Shown one piece after another: positions 1 through 11,352 of a DNA stretch of 64,000 nt; within the stretch, counting starts at the first letter, position 1; each line of letters begins with the position of its first letter. A program made the position numbers and the translations under genes. Below the pieces are notes generated by a model, which was not told the DNA's origin, searched no databases, and was given only the letters and a program-made list of their open reading frames with translations. The stretch spans positions 105,416 to 169,415 of the forward strand of contig JAREIK010003100.1 in the NCBI GenBank assembly GCA_029783825.1, read 5' to 3'. The DNA comes from Sapria himalayana (lineage: Eukaryota > Streptophyta > Magnoliopsida > Malpighiales > Rafflesiaceae).

Positions 1-162
1 GATATCTATCTTATTAATAATAGATTATTAATTTATTTTTTGATCATTATTAGAATATTTATCACTAAAATTGTTTATATTGAATTTATATGATATATAA
101 ATATAATGATTATTATAACAAAATATTAAATTTGCTTTTTAAAAAAATTTAAAAATTATTAT

Positions 163-190
163 ATTTTCAAAGGTTATAACCTTTGAAAAT
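163..190. repeat. 28-bp perfect palindrome of the satellite monomer
   Basis: Half-site ATTTTCAAAGGTTA is followed directly by its exact reverse complement, with no spacer. It is one of eight perfect copies found by eye; most other monomers carry versions with one to a few mismatches. Function unknown. Confidence 0.9.
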
Positions 191-974
191 ATCAAAAAAT
201 AATAAAAATAAATTTTTTGTTATTTTTTAAATAAAACCTATAAACCACTAAATGCATACACAATTAAATTAGTATACTCATAAACCCCGTAATACCTAAA
301 TACATAAACCATTAAACCACTATATAATACATAATAATTAATAAATCTAATTTTTATTTCTATTTATTTTAATTTTAAATATTCATTTAATTATTTATTA
401 GTTTATTTTTATAGAAATATTTATTACAAAATAAATTATGAGTAAGACAAATATAATTTAAATAATTTATTTTTAATCAAAATAAATATATACGCTTATA
501 AAAGAAGTAAAATTTAAAAATTAAAAATTATTATTCAGTAATATATTTTCCTTTAATTTTGAATCAATTTTGGTTTTGTCAATATTTTTTAATGAATATC
601 TATCTTATTATTAATAGTTTGTTAATTTAATTTTTAATCATTATTATAATAACTATCAATAAAATTCTTTATATTGAATTTATATGATGCATGATTATTA
701 ATAATAATATAACTAAATTTTGTATTCACATTTCAAAAAATTTTAAATCTCAAAATCATTAAACTGGTATACATTAATAATAAATCATAAATCTCTTTTT
801 AATATTTATTCAGTATAATTTTAAATTTTTATTTTAATTATTTATCAGTTAATTTTTATAGAAATATTAATTACAAAATAAATAATTAGTAAGACATATA
901 TAATTTAAATAATTTATATTTCATCAAATAAAAATATAAGCTTATTAAAATAAGTACAATTTTAAAAACAAAAA

Positions 975-2174
975 TTTATTATTTAGTAAAATATTTTATT
1001 TTGATTTTGTATCATTTTAGATTTTGCATTTATATTTTAATTTATATGATTTTTTTTAATAATAGTTTATTAATTATTTATTGATCATTATTATAATATC
1101 TATTAATAAAATTATTTAATTGAGTTTACATTATATATATTTATTAAAATTATTATTACTGAATATTATATTCACATTTAAAAAAAATAAAATTATTATA
1201 TTTTCAAAGGTTAAATCCTTCAAAAATTAAAAAAAATCAATAAATTAAATTTTTTAATTTTTCATTCTTTATATAAAAACTATAAATCACTTAAGGCCTA
1301 AACACTTAAACCACTAAACCCCAAAATGCCTAAATACTTAAACCATTAAACTAGTATATCCTGAATAATAAATAATATATCTCAATTTTATTTGTATTCA
1401 TTATAATTTTAAATATTCATTTTAATTATTTATTTGTTTATTTTTATAGAATTATAAATTAAAAATAAATTATGAGGAAAAAAAATATAATTTAAATAAT
1501 TTACTTTTAATAACAAAAAATATAAACTTATAAAAAGAAGCTAAACATCAAAGAAATTATTATTTTTTAATATATTTTACTTTGATTTTGAATAAATTTA
1601 CATTTTGCAAATATATTTAAAATAATATCTATCTTATTAATAATAGTTTATTATTAATAAGATATATACATTATTTAATAATAGTGTTATTTCATTGTTT
1701 AAATAAAACCTATAAACTACTAAATGCCTAAATACTTAAATGAATAACTTCTAAATCTCGAAAACTCTAAATACATTATTTTTTTTAATCACATATATCC
1801 CAAATAATAAACAATAAATATCATTTTAATTTTTTTCATTATAATTTTAAATATTCATTTTAATTATTTATTTGTTTATTTTTATATAAATATTAATTAC
1901 AAAATAAATTATGAGTTTGACAAATATAATTTATATAAATTATTTTTCATCAAAAAAAATATAGATAAACTTATTAAAAAAAATTAAAAATAAAAATTAT
2001 TATATAATATTATAATTTGCTATGCATCTGAATCATTATTGGTTTTGTAATTATATTTTAATTGATATCTATCTTAGTAATAATAGATTATTAATTTATT
2101 TATTGATCATTATTTCAATATTTATCAATAAAATTGTTTATATTGAGTTTACATTATATATAATTATTAATAAA
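975..2174 (+). repeat. 1.2 kb two-module satellite unit, copy 1 of 3
   Basis: Starts at 'tttattatttagtaaaat' and runs 1200 bp to the next occurrence of the same sequence. It contains two octamer modules (near 1275 and 1705) and one hairpin (1630-1664). By eye it is nearly identical to the next copy, far closer than neighbouring ordinary monomers are to each other, which indicates recent duplication. Confidence 0.9.
1630..1664. repeat. 16-bp inverted repeat with 3-base loop (copy 1)
   Basis: Arm tatcttattaataata, loop gtt, then the exact reverse complement of the arm. It lies where a whole monomer appears to be missing compared with the related stretch 17.0-18.1 kb, so it marks a fused deletion junction between a forward and an inverted fragment. 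Confidence 0.8.
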
Positions 2175-3370
2175 TTTATTATTTAGTAAAATATTTTATT
2201 TTGATTTTGTATCATTTTAGATTTTGCATTTATATTTTAATTTATATGATTTTTTTTAATAATAGTTTATTAATTATTTATTGATCATTATTATAATATC
2301 TATTAATAAAATTATTTAATTGAGTTTACATTATATATATTTATTAAAATTATTATTACTGAATATTATATTCACATTTAAAAAAAATAAAATTATTATA
2401 TTTTCAAAGGTTAAATCCTTCAAAAATTAAAAAAATCAATAAATTAAATTTTTTAATTTTTCATTCTTTATATAAAAACTATAAATCACTTAAGGCCTAA
2501 ACACTTAAACCACTAAACCCCAAAATGCCTAAATACTTAAACCATTAAACTAGTATATCCTGAATAATAAATAATATATCTCAATTTTATTTGTATTCAT
2601 TATAATTTTAAATATTCATTTTAATTATTTATTTGTTTATTTTTATAGAATTATAAATTAAAAATAAATTATGAGGAAAAAAAATATAATTTAAATAATT
2701 TACTTTTAATAACAAAAAATATAAACTTATAAAAAGAAGCTAAACATCAAAGAAATTATTATTTTTTAATATATTTTACTTTGATTTTGAATAAATTTAC
2801 ATTTTGCAAATATATTTAAAATAATATCTATCTTATTAATAATAGTTTATTATTAATAAGATATATACATTATTTAATAATAGTGTTATTTCATTGTTTA
2901 AATAAAACCTATAAACGACTAAATGCCTAAATACTTAAATGAATAACTTCTAAATCTCGAAAACTCTAAATACATTATTTTTTTAATCAGATATATCCCA
3001 AATAATAAACAATAAATATCATTTTAATTTTGTTCAATATAATTTTAAATATTCATTTTAATTATTTATTTGTTTATTTTTATATAAATATTAATTACAA
3101 AATAAATTATGAGTTTGACAAATATAATTTATATAAATTATTTTTCATCAAAAAAATATAGATAAACTTATTAAAAAAAATTAAAAACAAAATTATTATA
3201 TAATATTATAATTTGCTATGCATCTGAATCATTATTGGTTTTGTAATTATATTTTAATTGATATCTATCTTAGTAATAATAGATTATTAATTTATTTATT
3301 GATCATTATTTCAATATTTATCAATAAAATTGTTTATATTGAGTTTACATTATATATAATTATTAATAAA
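2175..3370 (+). repeat. 1.2 kb two-module satellite unit, copy 2 of 3
   Basis: Directly abuts copy 1 and is 1196 bp long. Differences from copy 1 are scattered single bases and small A- or T-run length changes (for example 'aaacgact' for 'aaactact' near 2913). Modules lie near 2475 and 2908, the hairpin at 2829-2863. Confidence 0.9.
2829..2863. repeat. 16-bp inverted repeat with 3-base loop (copy 2)
   Basis: Same arms and loop as the hairpin at 1630-1664, carried along by the 1.2 kb duplication. Confidence 0.8.
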
Positions 3371-4535
3371 TTTATTATTTAGTAAAATATTTTATTTTGA
3401 TTTTGTATCATTTTAGATTTTGCATTTATATTTTAATTTATATGATTTTTTTTAATAATAGTTTATTAATTATTTATTGATCATTATTATAATATCTATT
3501 AATAAAATTATTTAATTGAGTTTACATTATATATATTTATTAAAATTATTATTACTGAATATTATATTCACATTTAAAAAAAATAAAATTATTATATTTT
3601 CAAAGGTTATATCCTTCAAAAATTAAAAAAAAATCAATAAATTAAATTTTTTAATTTTTCATTCTTTATATAAAAACTATAAATCACTTAAGGCCTAAAC
3701 ACTTAAACCACTAAACCCCAAAATGCCTAAATACTTAAACCATTAAACTAGTATATCCTGAATAATAAATAATATATCTCAATTTTATTTGTATTCATTA
3801 TAATTTTAAATATTCATTTTAATTATTTATTTGTTTATTTTTATAGAATTATAAATTAAAAATAAATTATGAGGAAAAAAAATATAATTTAAATAATTTA
3901 CTTTTAATAACAAAAAATATAAACTTATAAAAAGAAGCTAAACATCAAAGAAATTATTATTTTTTAATATATTTTACTTTGATTTTGAATAAATTTACAT
4001 TTTGCAAATATATTTAAAATAATATCTATCTTATTAATAATAGTTTATTATTAATAAGATATATACATTATTTAATAATAGTATTATTTCATTGTTTAAA
4101 TAAAACCTATAAACTACTAAATGCCTAAATACTTAAATGAATAACTTCTAAATCTCGAAAACTCTAAATACATTATTTTTTTTAATCACATATATCCCAA
4201 ATAATAAACAATAAATATCATTTTAATTTTTTTCATTATAATTTTAAATATTCATTTTAATTATTTATTTGTTTATTTTTATATAAATATTAATTACAAA
4301 ATAAATTATGAGTTTGACAAATATAATTTATATAAATTATTTTGAATCAAAAAAAATATAGATAAACTTTTTTAAATAAAAAAAAATTATTATATAATAT
4401 TATAATTTGCTTTGCATCTGAATCATTATTGGTTTTGTAATTATATTTTAATTGATATCTATCTTAGTAATAATAGATTATTAATTTATTTATTGATCAT
4501 TATTTCAATATTTATCAATAAAATTGTTTATATTG
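3371..4535 (+). repeat. 1.2 kb satellite unit, copy 3 of 3, diverging at the end
   Basis: Matches copies 1 and 2 closely to about 4340, more loosely to about 4535, where 'tattgaatttatatg' replaces the 'tattgagtttacatt' of the others and the sequence returns to ordinary monomers. Modules lie near 3674 and 4107, the hairpin at 4027-4061. The loss of similarity marks the right edge of the tandem expansion. Confidence 0.85.
4027..4061. repeat. 16-bp inverted repeat with 3-base loop (copy 3)
   Basis: Same arms and loop as in the other two 1.2 kb copies, with no base changes in either arm. Confidence 0.8.
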
Positions 4536-7500
4536 AATTTATATGATATTTAAATATAATAATCATTATAACTAAATATTGAATTCACTTTTAAAAGAAA
4601 TTTTAAAATTATTATATTTTCAAAGTTTATAACCTTTGAAAATGTGAAAAAATAAAAAAAATATTTTTTTGATATTTCATTGTTAAAATAAACCTATAAA
4701 GCACTAAATGCCTAAACACTTAATTCAATAACTCCTAAATCTATAAAACCCTGAATAATAAATAATAAATCTCAATATTATTTTTTTCATTTTAATTTTA
4801 AATATTCATTTTAATTATATTACTTTATTTTTATATAAATATAAATTACAAAATAAATTATGAGTTAGACAAATATAATTTATATAAATTAATTTTATCG
4901 AAAAATATAGATAAACTTATAAAAAGAATAAAAATTTAAAAACTAAAATTTATTATATAGTAATATATTTTGATGTCCTTGTGAATCATTTTAGATTTTA
5001 TAATTATATTTTAATTGATATTTATCTTATTAAAAATTGTGTATTAATTTATTTTTTGATCATTATTAGAATATTTATCAATAAAATTGTTTATATTGAA
5101 TTTATATGATATATAAATATAATGATTATTATAACTAAATATTGAATTCTCTTTTGAAAAAAATTTAAAAATTATTATATTTACAAAAGTTATAACCTTT
5201 GGAAATATGAAAAAATAATAAAAATAAATTATATGTTATTTTATTTTTTAAATAAAACCTATAAACCACAAAACGCATACAAAGTTATATCAATAAAATT
5301 TTAAACCCCATAATGCCTAAATACATAAACCATTAAACTGCTATATACTACTTAATAATAAATAAATTGAATTTTTATTTCAATTTATTATTATTTTAAA
5401 TATTCATTTTAATTATTTATTAGTTTATTTTTATAGAAATTTTATTACAAAATAAATTATGAGTGCGACACATATAATTTAAATAATTTATTTTTTAATC
5501 AAAAAATATATATACTCTTATAAAAGAAGTAAAAATTTAAAAATTAAAAAGTATTATCCAGTAATATAGTTTACTTTAATTCTGAATTAATTTGCATTTT
5601 GTAAATATTTTTTAATTATTATCTATCTTATTATTAATAGTTTCTTAATTTAATTTTTGATCATTATTATAATATCTATTAATAAAATTATTTATATTAA
5701 ATTTATATCATATATAATTATTAATATTATTATAACTAAATATTATATTCACATTTCAAAAAATTTTAAATATTAATTTATTTTTAATGGTTATAAACTT
5801 TGAAAATCAGAAAAAATCTAAAAAAAAAATTTTATTTTTATTATATAAATAAAACCTATAAACCACTAAATGCCTAAAAACATAAATTGATAAATTCCTA
5901 AACGACAAAACTCCTAAATAATAAAATCATTAAACCGGTATACCACATATAATAAATCATAAATCTCATTTTGATTTGTATTCATTATAATTTTAAATAT
6001 TCATTTTAATTATTTATTAGTTTATTTTTTATTGAAATATTAATTACAAAATAAATAATGAGTTAGACAAATATAATTTTAATATTTTATTTTTAATCAA
6101 AAAAAAATATAAGCTTATAAAAAAAGTAAAAATTTAAAAACAAAAAAGTATTATTTAGTAAAATATTTTACTTTGATTTTGAATCATTATATATAGGTTT
6201 TGCAATTATATTTTAAATTCTATCAATCTTATTAATAAAAGTTTATTAATTTATTATTTGATCATTTTTATGATATATAAAAATAAAATTACTTATATTC
6301 AATTTAAATGTCTTATAATTATTAAGATTATTATAACCAAATATTATATTTACATTTGAAAAAAATTTAAAATTTATTATATTTTCAAAGGTTATAACCT
6401 TCAAAAATGATAAAAAATAATAAAAATAATTTTTTTATTATTTTATTTTTTAAATAAAACATATAAACCACTAAATGCCTAAACATTTAAATCTCTAGAC
6501 TCCTAGACCCCAAAACTCCCTAAATATTTAAACCATTAACCCTATATAACCTAAATAATAAATAATAAATCTTATTTTTATTTGTATTCATTATAATTTT
6601 TAATATTCATTTTAATTATCTTTTAGGTTATTTTTATAGAATTATTAATTACAAGATAAATAATGAGTGAGACATATATAATTTAAATAAATTATTTTTA
6701 ATGAAAAAAAATATAAGCTTTTAAAAATAAACAAAATTTCAAAAATTTAATATTTTATTTAGTAATATAATTTACTTAGATTTTGAATTATTTTGGGTTC
6801 TGCAAATATATTTTAATTAATATCTGTCTTATTAAAATTGTTTATTAATTTATTTTTTGATCATCAAAATAATATATATTAATAAAATTTTTTATATTGA
6901 CTTTACATTAAATATAACTTTTAAGATTATTATAACTAAGTATTGTATTCATATTTTAGAACTATTAAAAAATTATTATATTTTTAAAGGTTAACTTTTG
7001 AAAATCACGAAAATTCATAAAAATAAATTTTTTGTTATTTCATTGATTAAATAAAACCTATAAATCAATAAATAAAACCTAAATGTGTAAACATATAAAT
7101 CAATAAACTCATAACCCCAAAACCACAATAAACTTAAACCATTAAATAGGTATACCCTAAATAATAAATAATAAATCTCATTTTTATTAGTATTCATTAT
7201 AATTTTATATAATCATTTTAATTATTTATAAGTTTATTTTTATAGAAATATAAATTAAAATATAAATTAATAGCTAGACAAATATAATTTAAATAATTTA
7301 TTTTTCATTAAAAAATATATACGCTTATAAATGGATACAAAAATTTAAAAATTTAAAATTAATATTTAGTAAAATATTTCACTTTGATTTTGAATCATTT
7401 TAGGTTTTGTAAATATATTTTAAACAATATTTATCTTATTAATAATTGTTGATTAATCTTTTGTATGATCATTATTATAATATATATCAATATAATTGTT

Positions 7501-7648
7501 TATATTGAATTTACATTATATATAATTATTAAGATTATCATAACTAAATATAGTATTCACATTTAAAAAAAATTAAAAAATTGTTATAGTTTAAAAGGTT
7601 ATATTAAATTTTTTGTTATTTTATTTTTTAAATAAAACCTATAAACCA

Positions 7649-7655
7649 CTAAATC
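7649..7655. repeat. Left target-site duplication of hAT copy 1 (one base lost)
   Basis: CTAAATC here against CTAAATGC at 11345-11352. The interrupted monomer normally reads CTAAATGC at this point, so this is the 8-bp duplication typical of hAT insertion with a single G deleted. Confidence 0.75.
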
Positions 7656-7674
7656 TAGGGGTGATCATGGTACG
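7656..7674 (+). repeat. Terminal inverted repeat, 3' end of hAT copy 1
   Basis: Begins TAGGGGTGATCATGG. Read inward, the opposite end of the element begins TAGGGCTTCTCATGG, so 12 of the first 15 bases agree. The 3' end of hAT copy 2 reads TAGGGGTGCTTATGG inward. Confidence 0.75.
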
Positions 7675-7850
7675 AGATGGGATGAAGATTACAAATTTCC
7701 AGCCCCTTCCCATAGTTCGGAGATTTTTTTTTGAAGATCCAGACCCGTCCCATAGGTTGAAAATATCGGGATCGGACGAGACGGAGATAGGGTATTTTGG
7801 GTATAAGAAAATGGTTCTGGGACGGAACGGAGTTCGGACATTTTTTTCAC
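7675..7850. promoter_or_regulatory. Subterminal GGGAYGG-type repeats of hAT copy 1 (3' side)
   Basis: Several close variants of gggatgg, gggacgg and cggacgag occur here, and again in the other subterminal region. In hAT elements such clustered short repeats are commonly transposase-binding sites; that role is inferred from family knowledge, not shown here. Confidence 0.5.
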
Positions 7851-8699
7851 TTTATTTTCTTCAAACTGGCCAAGTTAGTTCATGTCTTAACCTTTTGTTG
7901 TACAATTTATCATTCCTTAGTTATGTATCTTTCAAACTCAAATTGGGCCAATTTTGTTTTGTCAAATAGGCTGAATACCGCAAACTAGTTCCATTACCTT
8001 GTCAAAAGCTTTGAAGTGCAGAAAAGGATAGAATTGTTAAATAGAATGGGACCGAGTTGTGTGCTTAATTTGGTTCTTTATTTTTTCACAAGTTGGCTTT
8101 GTTCAACCGAGTGAAAGTTAACCATAATAGCAATACTACATTTTTTAAACAATTACTTAAAATATTAAGGAATAGCTAAAGATGACCACAAACATTGGTG
8201 GCATCAATTACTACTTAAGTAATTGCTAAAATTAGGCAGCTTAATATAACAAAAAAAATACAACTAATAACAACCATGATAATAATCATTTCAAAGGTCC
8301 ATCCCGGAACAACAACGAAAATCCAAAACCAATTAATTATCTCTTCTACAATTCCTCCATTTTCTTCCTCCACTGTAGAAGGACAACCAAAGAAGAAAAC
8401 GTGTTAATCATGTAGATATAAATTTCTAAGATGAAAGAGTAATAAAAAAACAAAATATTACATTAAACAATTTAATACACCCATTCCAAATTTAGTTGGC
8501 CAACTATAGTTAGAACAATATTTGGATCTTGTGGCCCCTCTAAAAATTGTAATTGAACCATATTTATATTAAATTGAATGAATAAAATAAGTAAAAGTGA
8601 AATTAAAATTTATAAGATTTGTATACTAACCTGATTCATTACCATCAAGGTCTTGAACAAATCCTTCAATTTCAATAGGTTTGTTTGTGCTTCTCAACC

Positions 8700-8860
8700 A
8701 ATCTTGTAGATATATGAGAACTTCAGCTGTAATTGGTGTTAAAGAACTCCTAAATTTATCTAATGTTCTCCCCCCAGTGCTAAATATAGATTCATAGGCC
8801 ACAGTAATGCTTGGATAGCAAATACTTCCCTTGCAACATTTTCTAAAGAAGGATACCTAA
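8700..8860 (-). other. hAT C-terminal dimerisation segment, copy 1
   Basis: Contains IFSTGGRTLDKFRSSLTP and LQDWLRS, the hallmark of the hAT family dimerisation domain. The FSTGGR core is intact here, whereas copy 2 reads FSTWER. Confidence 0.8.
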
Positions 8861-10420
8861 CCTCATTTACCTTCCACCTAGTTTAGAAGATCAAAATCAA
8901 TTCTATTTTTTTCAAGTTTGTCCTCCAAGTACCTATCCAAATCTTCCAAAGTTGCAACTTCTTGTTCTTTCTCCAATTCAACAAAAAAAATCATCAACAT
9001 AAGTATCACTACCATCAAATTAATCATCATTTGTCTTCAACACAGTAGAACTGAAATCATCTTTTGATTCATCTTCATTTAAATCTTTATAAACATCCAT
9101 CATCTCATTTAAAGCACTTATAACCTTTTTCACCAAATTTTTAGCCATTCCTCAACATAATGCTAAGTGTACTTAACCTTGAGATATTTGAGCTTATATC
9201 TAGGATCCAACACTACTGGTAGAAAAAGCATAATATTTTTTGACTGAAGAGAACCCCACTATTTGTTGAATTTATGCCTCATTTTCATACCAATTTCAGA
9301 CAACATTGTATCTATACTATTTTCACAAAGCTCAATTTTTTTTAAAAATACGAATAATGTCAGGAAAATAAACACTAGAGGTAGAATATTATGAGCCAGA
9401 AATTTTACAAGTTACCTCAGAAAAAGTTTTCAAGAAACAAGCCAAAATTTTGGCATTTGTTCAGTCTCTCTCAGTTTGAATGTTTAAACGAAACTCCTTC
9501 AAAGACCTTTTGCCTTTGTCCTCCAACTTATCAAATTCTTTTTGATATTTTATATAAGTTTGTAGTATCAAATAAGTTGAATTCCATCTTGTAGGACAAT
9601 CTAATTGCGATGATATCCATATGTCAAGTTTGCTTCTACAACACATAACTTAAACATATCTAATCTTTTAGGAACTGCTCCTCACATATTTCACCAAACC
9701 TCTAATTTTTTGAATAGCACCCTCAACTACTACAATGCCATCTCTGACAATTAAGTTTAGGATATGAGCACAACATCTCATATGAAAATGCTCGCCTCTC
9801 AAAGGTACAACACTTTTCTTCACAAGCCTTTTTTTCAATTGTTAAAATGCAACATCATTATTTGATGCATTATCAATAGTAATGAACAACAACTTTCTCA
9901 AACCCTATTCATTCATGCAAAACTCAATAGCATTTCTAATATTAACTCCAGAATGACTTTTAATTACAAAAAAGTTCAAATACTTTTTATGCATATTCCT
10001 TTCAGAATCAATGAAATGAACAGTCAAACATATATAAAACAAATTTTGAATGCTAGTCCAAGTGTCGGTAGTCAATGAAACTCTACAACAATGAGATGAT
10101 ATGACATCAAATAATTTCTCCTTTTCCTTCACAAACAAAGAAAAACAATTCCTCAATATAGAGTGCCTAGATGGAATTCTAAATTCAGGGAGACTAACTT
10201 CACAAAACTCCTTAAACTCATCCCTCTCAACAAAATAAAAAGGCAATTCATCTTTTATGATCATTTTCACCAAAGCCTTCCTAACTAGTTGTTGATCAAA
10301 TTGCCAACAAGTTAATTTGTTATCCTCTGAACTAGTACCTTTAGTGAAACTCAACAAAGATTGTGACTTGTCTTTACCTTTGTGCGCTTCTATTAATTCT
10401 TTTTTGTGTGGAAATTTGCT

Positions 10421-10570
10421 ACAAGTCTCTCTCAAGTATTTTCATAAACCTGAAGTACCTTGATCACTTTTTGCCAAATAATCTTTCCTACACCATATAC
10501 ATGCTGCCCTACTAGTTTCATTTCCCTCTGAATCAACTAATATCTCATAAGTTTCCCAAATAACAGACTT
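10421..10570 (-). other. BED zinc-finger segment of transposase copy 1
   Basis: Reads KYKSVIWETYEILVD, then ACIWC, then GTSGL*KYLRETC. Both Cys of the CxxC are kept. The in-frame TGA corresponds to a TGG in copy 2 (42160-42162), so the ancestral residue was Trp. The usual family role is DNA binding at the element ends. Confidence 0.75.
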
Positions 10571-10934
10571 ATACTTTTTATGAGTTTGAGGTTCAGATGT
10601 ACCTTGACTTTCTTTTACAATAAGAATTGAAGAACCTGCCGTAACAATTGGAGGGTTCGTGAAAGGATGATGATTGGATTTACCAGTACTTTGATCATTT
10701 GAGATGTGATCATCTTCTATTTATTGTATTTTTCATTTGCCGCTGGATTGTGCCATCTGCATTGCGATTAATTAATATGATATGTTAAGCATAAATACAT
10801 AAAAATTTTTTCAAACAAGCAAGCTCTACAAAACTAAATGTAACACATTCTGCCCACTCATTCGGCCCAACCACAACACCACAACCAATACTCAATAAAA
10901 CTGACTGAGACACATAATACTAATAATTAATCAC

Positions 10935-11129
10935 TTAATTCACGTCAGAAAAACAAACCAAAAGGCTGGTGGCATCTGAGACACGGTGAAGGCAACCAGA
11001 AGTGCGACGGACAAGGGCTGTACCTAACTGAACACAGTTGTAATGGCGTGAAGTGGCCTGGAACTTGTCGGAATAGAAATAGGTGCATCGGAATTGGATG
11101 GGTAGTAGCGAAATTCGTGGCATCTTCAT
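10935..11129 (-). other. 64-codon open frame in the 5' leader of hAT copy 1
   Basis: Begins MKMPRISLLPIQFR and ends at TAA. It follows directly on a TATATATAA-like run and lies upstream of the transposase. Copy 2 keeps an aligned frame of exactly 64 codons (41493-41687) with about 19 amino-acid changes. No known protein family is recognised. It may be a non-coding leader or first exon that happens to be open; the many replacements argue against strong protein constraint. Confidence 0.35.
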
Positions 11130-11149
11130 GTTATATATATATTCCTGGT

Positions 11150-11326
11150 TCTAGTATCGGTTTTTTAGGATGGGACGGTTCTCGGGATGGATATTGATTA
11201 AGATCCAGAACCATCCCAAAAGAAAAAATACGTGACAGAACGGTACGGGAAAAGTAAAAGTCAATGGATTTTTCTCAATCCCGATTCTTTCGGGACAACA
11301 CTTCGGGTCGGGTCGCAAATCTCTGA
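11150..11326. promoter_or_regulatory. Subterminal GGGACGG-type repeats of hAT copy 1 (5' side)
   Basis: Carries gggacggttctcgggatgg, gaacggtacggg and cgggtcgggtcg-like words, matching the opposite end in character. Probable transposase-binding cluster by analogy with other hAT elements. An AT run (TATATATA) near 11132-11140 is a possible promoter TATA for the minus-strand leader. Confidence 0.5.
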
Positions 11327-11344
11327 GTCCCATGAGAAGCCCTA
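11327..11344 (-). repeat. Terminal inverted repeat, 5' end of hAT copy 1
   Basis: Read inward: TAGGGCTTCTCATGGGAC, imperfectly matching the other end. hAT copy 2 has lost the corresponding end. Confidence 0.72.
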
Positions 11345-11352
11345 CTAAATGC
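11345..11352. repeat. Right target-site duplication of hAT copy 1
   Basis: CTAAATGC, the same octamer that the monomer carries at this position. The left partner is at 7649-7655. Confidence 0.78.

Larger units (their letters stand above)
1..7655 (+). repeat. A+T-rich satellite array, forward block 1
   Basis: Tandem, diverged monomers read forward. Each has the order: 8-bp-unit module beginning 'cctataaaccactaaat', A/T body with a motif like 'aagcttataaaa', a TGATCA motif, then the 28-bp palindrome region. Module starts seen near 236, 1275, 1705, 2475, 2908, 3674, 4107, 4689, 5256, 5846, 6460, 7056 and 7636. Usual spacing is 570-610; the 430/770 alternation at 1.3-4.1 kb belongs to the triplicated 1.2 kb unit. 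A truncated monomer near 740-790 lacks the palindrome and most of the module. No gene is seen; short open frames here translate to Ile/Tyr/Asn/Leu-rich strings as expected of A/T sequence. The subtypes at 5870, 6480 and 7085 recur in the same order elsewhere in the window. Confidence 0.93.
8630..10756 (-). pseudogene. hAT transposase pseudogene (BED finger / RNase H-like / dimerisation domain), copy 1
   Basis: Minus-strand reading shows the full domain order of a RICESLEEPER-type plant hAT transposase. A BED-type zinc finger with ACIWC and GTSGL...YLRETC lies at about 10570-10421. The catalytic core follows, with SLTTDTWTS near 10080-10055, then ITIDNASNND and HMRCCAHILNLIV near 9880-9730, and RWNSTY near 9570. 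A C-terminal dimerisation segment (IFSTGGRTLDKFRSSLTP, then LQDWLRS) lies at about 8860-8700. Damage: a TGA replaces the Trp codon of the finger at 10444-10442, further stops fall just before GLRKLL and after YVRSS, there are frameshifts around 9650, and stops occur before the dimerisation segment. The finger's usual His is Tyr (KYL). The longest open stretch is 10435-9905. An ATG at 10756 is followed by a stop seven codons later, so the true start is unclear and an intron is possible. Confidence 0.88.
7656..11344 (-). mobile_element. hAT-superfamily DNA transposon, copy 1 (defective)
   Basis: A 3.69 kb element with clear edges: the satellite monomer breaks off at 7655 and resumes at 11345. 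Ends are imperfect terminal inverted repeats, TAGGGGTGATCATGG on the left and TAGGGCTTCTCATGG read inward from the right. The coding direction is minus. Reading that way: subterminal GGGACGG-type repeats with a leader (about 11344-10760), a broken transposase (about 10756-8630), a non-coding 3' part (about 8630-7860) and subterminal repeats again (7856-7656). Its higher G+C makes it stand out from the array. Stops and frameshifts make it non-autonomous. It is roughly 85-90% identical by eye to copy 2 at 41309-44825. Confidence 0.9.

Noticed and set aside
7613..7969. A 118-codon plus-strand frame across the left edge of hAT copy 1.
   Set aside because: It starts in satellite sequence, crosses the terminal repeat and runs against the element's coding direction; its counterpart in copy 2 is differently broken.
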